Origin: Piper betle
Lineage: Eukaryota; Streptophyta; Magnoliopsida; Piperales; Piperaceae
Direction of reading: 5' to 3'
Length of the DNA: 64,000 bases
Assembly: GCA_033002965.1 (NCBI GenBank)
Contig: JAURVB010014583.1
Coordinates: 1 to 64,000, forward strand
In this document: piece by piece, positions 21,443 through 33,418 of the stretch
Layout: each line of letters opens with the position of its first letter
Numbering within the stretch: position 1 is the first letter of the stretch
Made by a program: the position numbers and the translations under genes
Notes under the pieces: generated by a model
The model's input: only the letters and a program-made list of their open reading frames with translations
The model's database searches: none
What the model was told of the DNA's origin: nothing

Positions 21443-23319
21443 TTCTAACAAAATAATACTCAGATTGCATCAACACACAAAACGAGGGAGAACATCAACA
21501 CATGCACAATAATAAAATACTTTATCAACTTAATTATCTTTTTTAGATACTTCTTAAACCTCATTAGGTAACTTAATTAGGTGTTAGTGTTGTAAGTACA
21601 CTTCGTAGAAAATCCCACACTTAGGATTTAATCAACTAGACATAAATGGAAAAATTTTTAGACAGAACCAACAATATCTGAATGTGCTTAAATTCGGAAT
21701 GGCTTGCCTTGACACTCTGAAGGTTAGACAAAAGAATTACCAAGAGCTCACAAACTAAGCCCACTAAGGTCAGGCTATGGTGCTGGGAGCAGTATTCCAT
21801 GGTTGTGCACTAATTTTTCTAAGGCTCATGGGTTTAGAGACTCCAAATGGGCATGGGTAAGATAAGAGAGTTAACCAACATGGTGGGCTTTAATGCTCTA
21901 AATTTTAGATCCAAATTTAGCCTTGGTGGGTTGGGAATGAAAGGTGTTACATAGGATATTTTTGAAGCTGGTTGGACCTACATGGCATGGGGAATTTCTA
22001 CTAGAAATCTACCCCACCATTTGCTCTCAAATTTTAGGATGATGTTGTAGGGATAAAACCTAAGATCAATGTGAAATTATAAAGAGTTTCATCCCCAAAC
22101 AACTTGCTTTTGGGATTTTTCAACCGGATCTAGGTAATTAGGATTTCACCCTTCATTCCAATACACTATACAAATCCGAATTAACTAAATGATTTTTAAC
22201 TGTGCCCAAAACATACGAATTTTCAAAAGACACTTAGAATCTACTTAGGTGATTTTTGTTGATATTTATAAATCTCTTAGCAAGCTCAACACAGACCACA
22301 TCTCAGAGTATGACATATCACAGCAAGCACACGTCAGATTTAGGGGTTATGTTGAAGCCCTTGGTGGCATTCAATTAGCTTGGTGATTTACTACAAAATA
22401 GCTAACTAACTATCATAGAAACGTACAAAAGAATGCATCAAAATACGTCCTACAACAGGGTGCAAAATTGTGGGAAATGGTGGTTAGGCAAGTAGAAACA
22501 TTAAAGACATCATCTTTCTCCAATTTTGACACCATGCATGGTCATACTAGCATATTCAGACAAAACACTCTACATGAAACATGTGGGGGTATCAGTTACA
22601 AACATAGGAAAATAACAATCATATGAAATAGAGTCCTCCAACATGAGATACATCAAATCTAGCAAAATAGTACAGAACAACATACACGTTCAAATGTAAA
22701 ATGCATAACTATTTTTATACAAAAACGGTCGGTTTAATTCCGCACTGACCATACCAAATTACCCAAGATTTTCTAACTGAAACCAAACCAAAATTCTATT
22801 AAAACTGAACCAAACCAAACCAAAATATTTCAGTTTGATATAACCATGAAACCGAGAATAAAACCTAGTAAAAATAATGTGAGTTGATTTGATAAAAGAC
22901 ATGCCTATTTTATTTGAGAGAAAACCTTCCACCTATTTAATCAAACCTCTCAACATTTAATCGACAATACATTCAATAATAAAAAACTCTTCACATAAAT
23001 CCGAGACAAAGTAGCCAAATTTTATATAAAAAAACTTACACAATGTCTTCTATAAATCCAAAAACCATCATAAAAATCTCAATAAATTATTTAATCTTTC
23101 ATGAACAAATAATTGATTCAACAGAAAAAATACCACAAAACACCTAAAAAATCTCATATAATCAAATTAGATTGCGGACGAACAGCAATTAGCAAGGGAA
23201 TGATGACGGGCATGCAGTGACAATTGGGAGCCATGAGGAATGCCAGCGATGGATCCTCCTGGTGAGGGTTGAGATGAGATGGGCAATCACTATCCAAGAG
23301 GATGGAGGGGGTTGATTAA
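21443..23319. other. AT-rich sequence without a recognisable gene
   Basis: 1.9 kb with no long ORF. 22725-22865 is rich in 'aaccaaacc/aaaccg' words, as in the ends of some plant hAT MITEs, but no terminal repeats or TSD were found. 21450-22720 may be the continuation of D-family sequence broken by the hAT insertion; I could not confirm a match. Confidence 0.4.
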
Positions 23320-23350
23320 TGTAAGATCCCTCAACTTAGTCCCACACTAA

Positions 23351-23835
23351 TGTAAGATCTCTCAACTTAGTCTCACATCTAATACCTACTAGGATAGGAT
23401 CCTGTTTGTAAGTGGGAATAGACTATAGATCTTTAACTTAGTTAACCACTTTTGAAGAAATGAGTTAGCTGATTATTTTGCATTTTGCGCTGGGTTATTA
23501 CAAATGATATCAATGGGTCATTAAAAATGGTATCAGAGCCTCCCAGTTTTGTGTTAGATGGTGGGCTGGACTTGGGATGTTGGCTAACGCTGCTAATTAC
23601 GGGCCATAAAAGGACATGTGCTGAGGCTAGCAATAGGCCGAGCGTAGGAATTTTGGAGACCAAATTTCCTAAGGTGGATAGATTGTGAGATCATTCAACT
23701 TAGTGCTATATATAATACCTACTCGGATAAAATCTTGTTTATAAGCGAGAATGGACTATAGATCTTTAACTTGGTTAACCACTTTTAAAAAAATGACTTA
23801 GCTCATTATATTATACTTTGGGCCGGCTCGTTACA
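23351..23835 (+). mobile_element. Second TRIM copy, plus strand, degenerate
   Basis: 485 bp, same family as the TRIM at 8805-9341. LTRs 23351-23502 and 23684-23835 (152 bp each) begin TGTRAGATC and end TTACA. The PBS TGGTATCAGAGCC is at about 23530-23542, displaced some 25 bases from the LTR by an extra piece that itself reads 'aatgatatcaatgggtc', perhaps a duplicated PBS region. The PPT-like 'cctaaggtggatagat' precedes the 3' LTR. The first 31 bases of the LTR are duplicated upstream (23320-23350). No TSD is visible; it abuts the B element. Confidence 0.8.
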
Positions 23836-24205
23836 AATGGTAAAACCTCAAAAAAATAATTAGGTTATTTTATTTAGGATTTTATAAATTTTGAAACAAA
23901 TTTTAAATATTATTTAATTAAATTAATTCTCATGAATCAATATCATAAAATATCAATTATTACCTTTAACATATCGATACGGTGGTATTTATGGACGGCT
24001 TTAAATAAGTTTTAGTTATTCAATTTTGGGATTGGGAGTTGTGAGTGCTATTTGACACCCATTCATATTAACTTAATAATCGGTTTGTGACTTTTCATTA
24101 TCACAGTAATGGTTGGTATTTAATATAGTTATGTGCAATTATGTTCTTTTGTATAAAATTTAATGTAATGACCTCTTAAATTCCACACATATTCTTCTAT
24201 ATAAA

Positions 24206-24829
24206 TAGGGTTGCTAATTGAGCGAGTCAGGTCATGAGCATTTAGCGTTCGGCTTGACTTAACTTGATTTGACTCAACTCGAAACTCGACATTTAACTGC
24301 TCGAGCTCGAACTCGACTCGAACTCGCATCTTATGAGCCAAGCTTGAGCAAGGTCGTGTTCGACTCGACTCGACTCGATTATAACTCTAATTCGACTCGA
24401 ACTCAACTCGTGGCTCGACTCGAACTCGACTCGAAAAAATAATATAATAATATAGTTTTATATTATATTATATTATATATATATATATAATATAATAACA
24501 AAGAAGTGAGATAGTTGAGATGGTAAGTATTCAAGTTGATGATCTCAAGGTTGTGGGTTCAATCTACATTGATTGCATTTTTTTTAAGTGAAGGACTTTT
24601 GACTTTTAATCGAGCCGGTTTCGAGCTCATGAACGAGCTGAGTTTGAGCTCAAGAAAATTAAACAGTTTAAGTGTATTAGAACACGAGTCAAACTCGAAT
24701 GCATAAAAGATATTCGAGTCGAACTCAAGCATGTATGTTAAAACTCGTTCGATCTCGAGATGAGTTTGAACGAGTTTCGAACTATTCGAGCCGAGTTCAA
24801 ACACTAGTTGAGCTTGGCTCGCTCTCTCG
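24206..24829. mobile_element. hAT-like fragment inside the B 5' LTR
   Basis: Starts TAGGGTTGCTAATTGAGCGA, like the hAT end at 18671, and is full of 'gactcgaactcgactcg'. It is absent from the B 3' LTR, where 'tctatataaa' runs on at once to the sequence before 'acatcatcttgat'. The inverted end (CAACCCTA) is not present, so the right side is truncated at 'ggctcgctctctcgag'. Confidence 0.68.
24505..24590 (+). repeat. tRNA-like (SINE-head-like) segment
   Basis: 'atagttgagatggtaagtat' resembles a pol III A box region (TAGCTCAGTTGGT type) and, 35 bases on, 'gtgggttcaatct' resembles the B box GGTTCRANYC. A T-tract (24577-24585) follows. It lies inside the hAT fragment. No cloverleaf can be drawn with confidence, so it is not called as a tRNA gene. 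Confidence 0.4.
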
Positions 24830-25698
24830 AGACATCATCTTGATAATTTGTGAGCACATTTGGCTCACAAAAGGGAGGTTTTAGAGAAGTTTCATTCATA
24901 TTAAGATTGTGTGTCATAGTTGCGGGTGCCTCATCACAATTCTAGGTTTGTATAATTACTCAAAATGCTATATATTCCTATTTGGCAGCCTTGGTCGACC
25001 TTAGTCCATATTTGACCACCATGCGCCGAGTGCAATCAGGGCCAAAGAATTGACTAAGTGCGACACGGGGCCACACCCTTAAACTTCTTGAAAGGTTAAA
25101 TACCTACCCCCATGCCGAAAGGGGTGAAAGGGCACAGTGGCGCAAGACGACTCATTATGCACTTGTGACACCGAGAGGGTGAGTCAATAGAAAATATCGG
25201 TAATTACAGGTTGTGGGCCATGTAGCGTGTGTGCGCATATATAGGATTGTAACTGGATGGGGTGGCCACCCCTCCCGGCGTAGTAAGAGCTAGCATAGTC
25301 TCATAATCACTAAAAGGTTTAATTAATGGTGTTGTCGAATATATTAACATGTTTCTTGTAATTAAATGACTTAGTGTTTTTATCCCTAACGCGGAATTGC
25401 CTCCGCAGGTGTGAGCTTGGAAGGATGGGTAAAGTTGGGATAGCTGGAGGACTTGTTATTGGTTTCTTGCGCCTTAAATTATTCTGAGCTTATATTATAT
25501 ATTATTTCATGGTATGACTTAGAATTTGAACTTTAACTACTTCCTTGAATATGAATTTAATTTGTACAACTAAAAAAGAATTTTACGTCATGGGTTTATC
25601 TAAAATGTTGAAAATTAATAGAAAATTTATTTACAAGATACTTAATTTTATATAGTAAACACTTGGCTTGTGGCTCGAAACGGGCAGGTTGTTACAGG

Positions 25699-25709
25699 TG
25701 GTATCAGAG
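25699..25709 (+). promoter_or_regulatory. Primer-binding site of B element
   Basis: TGGTATCAGAG starts two bases after the 5' LTR end; initiator-Met tRNA type. Confidence 0.8.
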
Positions 25710-26989
25710 TTGTGCTTCCCACAGAACCATGCAAATCAATCCTTACCATGTTGAAATTCTAATAGTCCACTGTCACAAGGGTAAATTTATTTCATATAAG
25801 CATTAATCATTCTTTTATAGAATTAATTTTCATTGTTTTAGATAGTAAGTAATTATGGGTGTGTATAAAATGGGTTGCGGGTGAATGTCAACAATGCGAG
25901 TTAATGTTAAAAGACTACTTTTGACAACTTCCTAAAAGTGTAGGGACTAGAGGAGCATCCAATTAAGTTGTTGTGGATACAATGATGTCTAAAACCTTAG
26001 TGATTGCTCAAGGATTGGAAGATATGAATGGTTAGAATAAGATTGGACTAGCCCAAGAGTCAGAAGTGACACGTTGGGAGGTTGGTGTAACAACGGTATT
26101 AGGTAGTTCAAGATATTTCTTCATCAAAAAAATTCTTTCGGAATGTTGCAAATAAAGTGTAAGACATTAAAGAATAATGACTACTAGATGATATAAAATT
26201 TTGGATAAGTGTTAATTAATAAAAAAAATAATGTCGAAGAAGTTGATAGGACACTTTATATCATACATTATACATAACTATGTACCTTTTTATTGCCAAA
26301 AAAAATAAGCATACTAAAATGAAGAAGAAAGAGATGAAGTAACATCGATACTATTATTAACAGTGACGAGATGTTTTGTAGAGTTGAAAATTAAAAATTT
26401 CCCTAGTGGGGATTGAGGTGAAGACTTCTAGATTCGAAACAAGTTGAAAGTCAAAGGGTAAATTAAAAAGAAACCTTTAAAAAGATATGAGACCCCGAGG
26501 TATCTGTAGATAATTGATTTATTAAGACCTATCTTTAGCATATAAAAAAGCTTCTATTGAGTTAGAGAGCATTCTAGAAGTGTGTTAAGCCTTAAACACC
26601 GGTATGGGATGGTGTGTCACTTATGTGTCATGCTAAGTGTACGTGACACTTAACCAATGAGTAGATATGAGACGCCTTTATAGTCGGAGGTGTTATATAC
26701 ATAGTATGGGTGGTACGGGACATATGTGCGGTACGGAAAATGGTGTGATGGGATAGTGTGCCCCACTTTACCTATGCATATGAGTGGCAATGCTTAAATC
26801 AAGAAAAAAAATACACCGATGAATTATAGTTTGCTATGTGGCAAGATATGAGGTTGTAAAAAGTAAATATACCAATAAAGCAGAGAGATACATACAAAGT
26901 AATTTAAAATGACTACTCGAATGCAATAGAGGATCAACTTTTAAAGTGTCCTCGAACAATTTGGCTTTAAGATGAAGAACTAGTGAAGA
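25710..26989 (+). mobile_element. Degenerate interior of B element, first part
   Basis: AT-rich with many stops in all frames. No gag or pol motif could be read with confidence. It continues after the nested composite at 31621: both sides are A-rich and of similar style. Confidence 0.45.
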
Positions 26990-29054
26990 TGTAACACCCC
27001 AATTTTGGTTCACTTAAGAACCATATCAGAAATGTTGTAATCGGGTTGAAGTACATTTAAAGTTATCGGTCGGTATGACTCGATCGATAAAATCGATCGA
27101 AACAACCCGTTTGGTGTCATGAGAATGGAAGACATTATATAGCTACGATAACATTATCCGAGCAAAGAAAAGTTAGAGACACTAGAACTATTTGGATGTG
27201 ATGGCACATGATTGACTTCACCAACCATCTTGCATACCATTGCCTTGACCTGACTTTCTTGGGTTAGATGTGTATTGCAAGATAGTGTGAGTGATAGTCT
27301 TATAGGTGTCATCCGGTAGTGTTAGTGACAGTCAATGGATGTATATGGACAAAGTATGAGAACAGGGCAGTGTGACCTCAAGGTGAGATGGCCACACAGG
27401 CCAGATTGTTCAGTTAGCATGAAAGCATATGTATGAATTGTAGCCAGGGTATACAGATGGTTAGCAAATGATAAGATATGTTGTTTAACTCATTTAGAGT
27501 TCGGCCTAGCTAGAGAGAGATATTTGACTCGTATTAGAATTTTGGCATATATGATGGATTTAGTGAGGGAGCATCCAATAGGGAGATAGTGTTTTCTTTG
27601 TGCTTCGCCAACACGATTTGGTCCTTAGCTTGAGACATAGGATTTAGCCTTTACCCCAAGTATATGAGGTACCTTCTTAGTACTGTATAGGACTTACAGT
27701 GTAGGTAGCCAATGACAGACCAGTCTAGAGGAGACAACTATAGTCAAGTTGAGGAGCAACGCAAGCAGGGACTTCAGTCAGACCAGATCATGTTGACCAG
27801 ATAGAGGGGCATCAATGTATGCTCATCTTGACTTATGACTTTTCTTGAGAGTCTACCACAGTGGTAGTAGTCATGTGAGTCAAGAGTAGTGCTACAAATT
27901 GGTATGAGATGGCAGGTCACACACCACTGAAGAACAAACGAGACACATGTCAAACCTCACTATGAGTCCTCGTAGACTCGAGGAGAGATAGTGGTTCTTT
28001 GCGTCATTTAAACCCCATCCGTTTAGAAGTGCGTGACTAGTATGGTATCGTGAAAAACACATGCCTACTGTTAGTTGAAAAAACTAGAGCCACTTTGGAG
28101 CCTTCTCTTACACTCATCATTGATTAGTTATTCCATAGGCTGGCCACCCATATGTTTCAGCCACCAAGTATCATATACAGAGTTTCATTTCCCAACTGTG
28201 ACTAAGACAGATATCCTTACATCACCATAGATAGAGACATGATGTCAAACTATGTGAGGATGAGACACCTCCTAGTTAGAGCCCTAGAGTAGTATGACTA
28301 ATTTTCTAGGAGATATCCGGTCTCTTTCCATGTGACCAATATGTTAGACAGAGCCAAGCTTTCGCCTAAGTATTTTCACATTCATCTTTCCAAATATACT
28401 AGTCATACCATCAATTTACTAGATGGTTGAGATGAGCAGATATTGACCAGTGCATGTGCCAAAGACTAGAAGCAGACTCCATAGTTTTGTGCATAGTATG
28501 TTTTCATACTCCTTGAGACACGTTGTACATGTACAGATGTTCTTGCTGTCATTCCACAACAGAGAGCCCTCTTCAGCAGCAGTTAGTGTTTGTATAGATA
28601 GTTATGAGAGCCATAGTATACAGTAAAGTTATAGTAGTTGTCCTTATTCCATTATGGAACAGAGTGAGATATTTGACTTGGGACTGATTTAGCTAGGACT
28701 TGGTAAGTTGTTTGGTTCCTTTTCTAGAGACTTGAGTTTTTGACCTAGACCGGCAACAGTAAACCATAGAACTCATTAGTGTATACCTTTACTTGGTAGT
28801 AGAGTCCACCATATGCTAGCAGGACTCGCAGGACACCCTAGTATAGCTGTAGGCCCTAGAGTAGAGTTCCTTGATGGTACACGTAGTTTACCTATCGCAT
28901 TGATGAGGATCAGGGACACATGGGTTGACGTTAGGCCACATACCTTGCACCGAGATAGCTTTTCCTGATCTAGTCCAGACTAGTACCTTGCAGTACTTTA
29001 GAGTACCTACTCAACTACTCAGTAGACCCTTAGGGGTGAGCTTAGGAGTCAGTC

Positions 29055-29190
29055 CAGTGAGATGATTCAAGCATGCAAGTCAATCCAGCGAGATGATTCG
29101 AGCATGTATGGTTACTGGACACAGATGATTCTAGCATGTATGGCATGTTTTGCCAGATGATTTGAGCATGTGTAGTCTGTCCAGCCAGAT
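29055..29190 (+). repeat. Short degenerate tandem repeat
   Basis: Four to five units of about 35-40 bp built on 'gatgattcgagcatgtatgg' with 'ccag/ccagc' between. It lies in the degenerate interior of the C/D composite. Confidence 0.65.
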
Positions 29191-29366
29191 TAATAAGGAG
29201 CTAGTGAGCTTTGTCAGCATTCAAAGATCTAGCTTCATGTTTGTACATTTGGGCTGTGTTCAACTAGCTTTGAAGGGAGAGTTACCAGTTTGTCAGCAAG
29301 ATGGCATCTTTAGTTGAGTCCTCTGATCACAGTTGAGGTAAGAAATTTCAAGGATGGAACTTTTAT

Positions 29367-29379
29367 AAGGAGGAGAGGT
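29367..29379 (+). promoter_or_regulatory. Polypurine tract before C LTR
   Basis: 'aaggaggagaggt' directly before TGTAAAACC at 29380, preceded by the 'gatggaacttttat' terminus common to plant gypsy elements. Confidence 0.6.
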
Positions 29380-30383
29380 TGTAAAACCTCAGTTTTGGCT
29401 TAGGGTTTACCTGATTTTAGTTTTGTCCAGTTTAGGTAGTCTCGAATTGATTCAACTGAGCTCAATCCAAAACAATTTTATGAATATGAATATGACGCCC
29501 AGATGGCCATACGAGCATGTTATGGAGGTTGAGTATACCCAACATGCATATGATATTTTTAGTTATGATACAGTAGAACATTAGTTATCGGTGTATACGC
29601 AAGGTGTATATATGATATTTATGAGTTAGCCATAATTTTAGGCCTAGATCTAGGTCAATGTAGCATTTAGTATCCGTTTGGAATTTTCTGCGTATTTCAT
29701 TTGCATGTGCAGCTTAGGAATTTCATATCACTAAATTGTGCCCCTGTGGGCTCATCTTGATTGAGTTAAGGGTTCAGGGCCTATTTAACCTTCTTGCCTC
29801 GATTCCCACCTATAGAGTCACTTTTAGGACTCGAGTCAATTTTAACTATGGACAGTCTCGATTTGAGCTTTTCGTTCATATGTATATTGCATAAATCCAT
29901 AGGTGGGCCCCACTAGGCCACAAGTTCTCGGAGTTCCCGATTGTGTCACATGGCAAGATCTAGGCCATCCACTCAACCCTATCTTCCACCAATTATCTTT
30001 AAGAGATTTTACATGATTTTCAAACTTTTACACCATTACCGCCGCCATCACTTCAGCTCTCCACCGGCTAGACACCGGTCCTCCTTTGGCCACCAGATTG
30101 GTACGACCGAGACCACTTCACGGCTGGGTATAGGTCCATACCCACAATCACCATCGGCACCACCGAAGTCGGCATCGGCAACCTAGTTTTTTATCACTAT
30201 TTGTCATCATCGTCGCCAACGTTTGGGTCTTTTCTGGCACCAGCAAGGCACCTTCGGCCGATCCGACCACCCACATAGTTTTCCCTTGCCAAGATCTTCC
30301 CTTTGAGACAGACATCGACCTCCGTTGTGGCCACGATTGCAGCCAGCGACGTCGCCGCTCCCGGCAGCAATACCATTTCTTCC
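29380..30383 (+). repeat. Left arm of large inverted repeat (C LTR, forward)
   Basis: C-family LTR beginning TGTAAAACCTC. Its reverse complement is found from 31620 down to about 30660. Matching blocks include 'aagatcttccctttgag' (30291-30307) against 'ctcaaagggaagatct' (30722-30737). Confidence 0.8.
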
Positions 30384-30659
30384 CAACCATTTTTCAGCTG
30401 ACCAGTGGCCATACTCCTCCGACCATCACCACCATCATGTTCCCTGTCCACCCCTCTTTCGAGCGCGACCGACGGTAGCCTCCACCTCGCCGCTGTTGGC
30501 GTTCTCCGGCAACGGGCACCGCCGCCCCCTTGTTCAGCCTGTTTACCCACCTGCGAGCAACCATGTCCACCAGCTGCGACCGCGTTTGCCAGCTCGAGAC
30601 TGCATCTGCCTGGTCATGCCTGAGTTCACCAGCCCATGTCCATGTTCGTGTCCATCGGT
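30384..30659. other. GC-rich spacer between inverted C LTR arms
   Basis: About 276 bases, rich in CCACC/GCC words, probably the continued leader of the left C LTR (compare 3380-3540). ORFs over it on both strands are compositional and have no domain that I recognise. Confidence 0.55.
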
Positions 30660-31620
30660 CAGGAAGCAATGGTATCACTGTCGGGAGTGGCAACGTGGCC
30701 ACGGCAGAGGTCGATGTTAGTCTCAAAGGGAAGATCTCAGCAAGGGGAAACTATGTGGGTGGGCGGATGGGTGAAGGTGCCCTCCGCCGCCAAAAAGGAC
30801 CCAAATGGTGGTGGCAGCATTGACGAATAGTGATCAAAAACTTGAGGTTGCCAATGGTGATGATGGGTACAGACCAATAGCTGGCCGCAAGGTGGTCACG
30901 GCCGTACCAATCCAGAGGCCGGAGGAGGACCGGGGTCTAGCTGGTGGAGAGCCGAAGTGGTGGTGGCAGTAATGGTGTAAAAGTTTGAAAATCATGTAAA
31001 ATCTCTGAAAGATAATTGGGTAGAACATAGGGTTTAGTGGATGGCCCAGATCTTGACACGTGGCACAATCAGAACTTCAACAACTTGTTGCCTGGTGGGG
31101 CCCACCTATGGATATATACAATATACATATGAATAGAAAGCTCGGATCGACACTGTCCATAGTCAAAACTGACTCGAGTTCTAAAAGTGACTCTATAGGT
31201 GGGAATCAAGGCAAGAAGGTTAAATAGGCCTCGAACCCTAAACTCAATCGAGTGGGCCCACAGGGCATCTAGTGATCTGAAATTCCTAAGGTGCATGCAA
31301 ATGAAATGCCCAGAAAATCCCAAACGGATACTAAATGATGCATCGGCCTAGATCTAGGCCTAAAATCGTGGTTAACTCATAAAAATTATATATACTTTGC
31401 GTATACACTGATAAATCATATTCTACTATATCATAACTGAAACTATAATATGTATATCAGGTATACTCAACCTCCATAACATGCTCCTATGGCCATCTAG
31501 GCCTCATACTCATATTCATAAAATTGTTTTGGCTTGAGCTCGCTTGAATTAATTCAAGACTGCCCGAACTAGATAAAACTAAAATCAGGTAAAACGCTAA
31601 GCCGAAACTGGGGTTTTACA
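30660..31620 (-). repeat. Right arm of large inverted repeat (C LTR, reverse)
   Basis: Reverse complement of 29380-30383, ending 'ctggggttttaca'. The arms differ at many single bases and short indels, so the inversion is not recent. Confidence 0.8.
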
Positions 31621-31830
31621 GAAAAGTGGATTAGAATGACTTACATGATCAACTATCACAAAGTTGAAGTGGAAAGAAAATGGTAAATCATGATTTTTCG
31701 AAAATGAACTTTTATAGGAAAATGTTAAGATATTTAAACTAACTTCTATAAAGCTTGATACAAGTATACCAACACATAATGAAAGAAATGCCTAAGATAA
31801 GATAAGAAAGAAGTTAGATGAATGAGTAAT

Positions 31831-32118
31831 TTTCTCCTTATAGCCCTATTATATTTTTAGGACAAAAATTCCCAAGCCGGGAGATTGTAAAACATCGATT
31901 TTTTCTCCTTATGACCCTATTATATTTTCGATGACTAAAATTTCCAAGCTAGGGAGATTGTAAAACCCTAATTTTTTCTCCTTATGACCTATTATATTTT
32001 TTATGACAAAAATTCCCAAGCTGGGGAGATTGTAAAATCTCAATTGTTTCTCCTTATGACCATCATATTTTCAATGACAAAAATTCCCAAACTAGGGAGA
32101 TTGTAAAACCCTAAAAAA
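31831..32118 (+). repeat. Four tandem copies of a PPT/LTR-start junction
   Basis: Units start at 31831, 31902, 31975 and 32047 (periods 71-73). Each holds 'tttctccttat', 'gacaaaaattcccaag' and 'gggagattgtaaaa'. The PPT and the first LTR bases (TGTAAAA) thus recur at 31886, 31959, 32031 and 32102; only the last continues into a full LTR. Confidence 0.88.
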
Positions 32119-33418
32119 ATAATTAGGTTATTTTATTTGGGGTTTTGTAAATCTTGGAAAGAATCTTAAATATCATTCAATTAAATTAATTCTTAAAAAT
32201 CAATATCATAACTTATCAATTATTACCTTTAACGTATCAATATGGTGGTGTTTATGGATGGTTATAAATATTTTTTATTGAAGTTTTTGGGATTGGGAGT
32301 TGTGAGTGCTATTTGACACCTATTCGTATTAACTTTATGATCAATTTGTGATTTTTTATTATCACACTAATGGTTGGTATTTAATATAGTTATGTGTGAT
32401 TATGTTCTTTTGTATAAAATTTAGTGTAATGAATTCTTGAATTCCATGCATGTTCTTCTATATAAAGGAGAATTTTATTAATGTTAAATAAAACATCATC
32501 TTGATAATTTGTGAGCACATTTGGCTCACATTTACCCTTCCTTCCAACTTTCATTTATATTAGGATCATGTGTCATAGTTGCAAGTATCACATCACAATT
32601 CCAAGTTTGTAAAATTACTCGAAATGTTATATATTCCTATTTGGCAGCTTTGGTCGGCCTTAGCCAACATTCGACTACCATGCGCCGAGTGCAATCGGGG
32701 CCAAACAATTGACTCAGTGCAACACGGGGCTGCATCCTTAAACTTTTTGAAAGATTAAATTCCTGCCCCCATGCTGAAAAGGGTGACAGGGTGTAGTGGC
32801 GTAATACAACTCATTATGCACTTGTGATATCGAGAGGGTGAGTCAATGGCAAATATCGTTAACTACAGGCCGTGGGCCACATAGCTTATGTGCGCACATG
32901 GGATTGTAGCTGGATGGGGTGACCACCCCTTGGCATAGTAAGAGCTCGGCATAGGGTCATAATCACTAAAAGGTTTAATTAATGATGTTGTGGAATATCT
33001 TAACTTGTTTCAGGTACTTATATGACTTAGTGTTTTTATCACTAACACGGAATTACCTCTACATTGGTGAACTTGGAAGGAAGGGTGAAGTCGGTACAGC
33101 GGAGGACTCTGTTATTAGACTATTTTTTTTCTTATATGTTGTTATACTTTTTTGGTTGTTTGCACGGCATTGAGATTTCAGTTCGTTTCATGGGCCTTAA
33201 ATTATTCCAAGCTTATATTATATTTTATTTCATGGTATGACTTAGAATTTGAACTTTAACTACTTCCTTGAGTATGAATTTAATTTGTACAACTTAAAAA
33301 AATTTTACATCATTGGGTTTATTTAAAATGTTAAAAATTAATAGAAAATTAATTTAGGATACACTTAATTTAATATAGTAACACTTGGTTCGTGGCTCGG
33401 AACAGGCAGTTCGTTACA
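32102..33418 (+). mobile_element. 3' LTR of B element
   Basis: Begins TGTAAAACCCTAAAAAAAT after the fourth PPT copy and ends GCAGTTCGTTACA. It matches 23839-25696 apart from the hAT insertion. The TATA-like 'tctatataaagg' is at 32457-32468, the 'accatgcgccgagtgcaat' block at 32678-32696. Confidence 0.75.

Larger units (their letters stand above)
23839..25696 (+). mobile_element. 5' LTR of B element
   Basis: Begins GGTAAAACC (normal first base T changed to G, as in the solo LTR at 5777) and ends GTTGTTACA, directly followed by a PBS. It has the conserved 'accatgcgccgagtgcaat' block (25019-25037) and the 'taacgcggaattgcctccgc' block (25389-25408). It lacks the minisatellite of other LTRs. Confidence 0.75.
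26990..31620 (+). mobile_element. C/D composite element nested in B interior
   Basis: It starts TGTAACACC and ends GGTTTTACA. The flanks GAAGA (26985-26989) and GAAAA (31621-31625) agree in 4 of 5 bases and may be an aged TSD. The first 150 bases match the D LTR (reverse complement of 4787-4921). The middle (27150-29379) is a degenerate interior whose 28190-28290 part recurs at 2230-2330. Then come a PPT, a C LTR in forward orientation (29380 on) and a C LTR in reverse (to 31620). No intact coding region remains. Confidence 0.5.
23839..33418 (+). mobile_element. B-family gypsy-type element with nested insertions
   Basis: 5' LTR 23839-25696, PBS 25699-25709, interior 25697-32101, PPT 32094-32101, 3' LTR 32102-33418. 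Taking out the nested hAT piece (24206-24829) makes the 5' LTR about 1.24 kb, near the 1.32 kb of the 3' LTR. No TSD is seen at the outer ends (CAAAT against ATTAG), so an end may have been lost or two elements recombined. The interior has no intact gag or pol. A C/D composite (26990-31620) is nested within it. Confidence 0.65.

Noticed and set aside
24505..24590. tRNA gene
   Set aside because: Box-like words only; no acceptor stem or anticodon arm could be drawn.
30148..30830. Cluster of GC-rich ORFs on both strands
   Set aside because: They lie in the inverted C LTR arms and their GC-rich leader; the mirror arrangement explains the paired peptides, and no domain is seen.
23839..33418. TSD for the B element
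   Set aside because: CAAAT and ATTAG do not match; the element is called on LTR pair, PBS and PPT alone.
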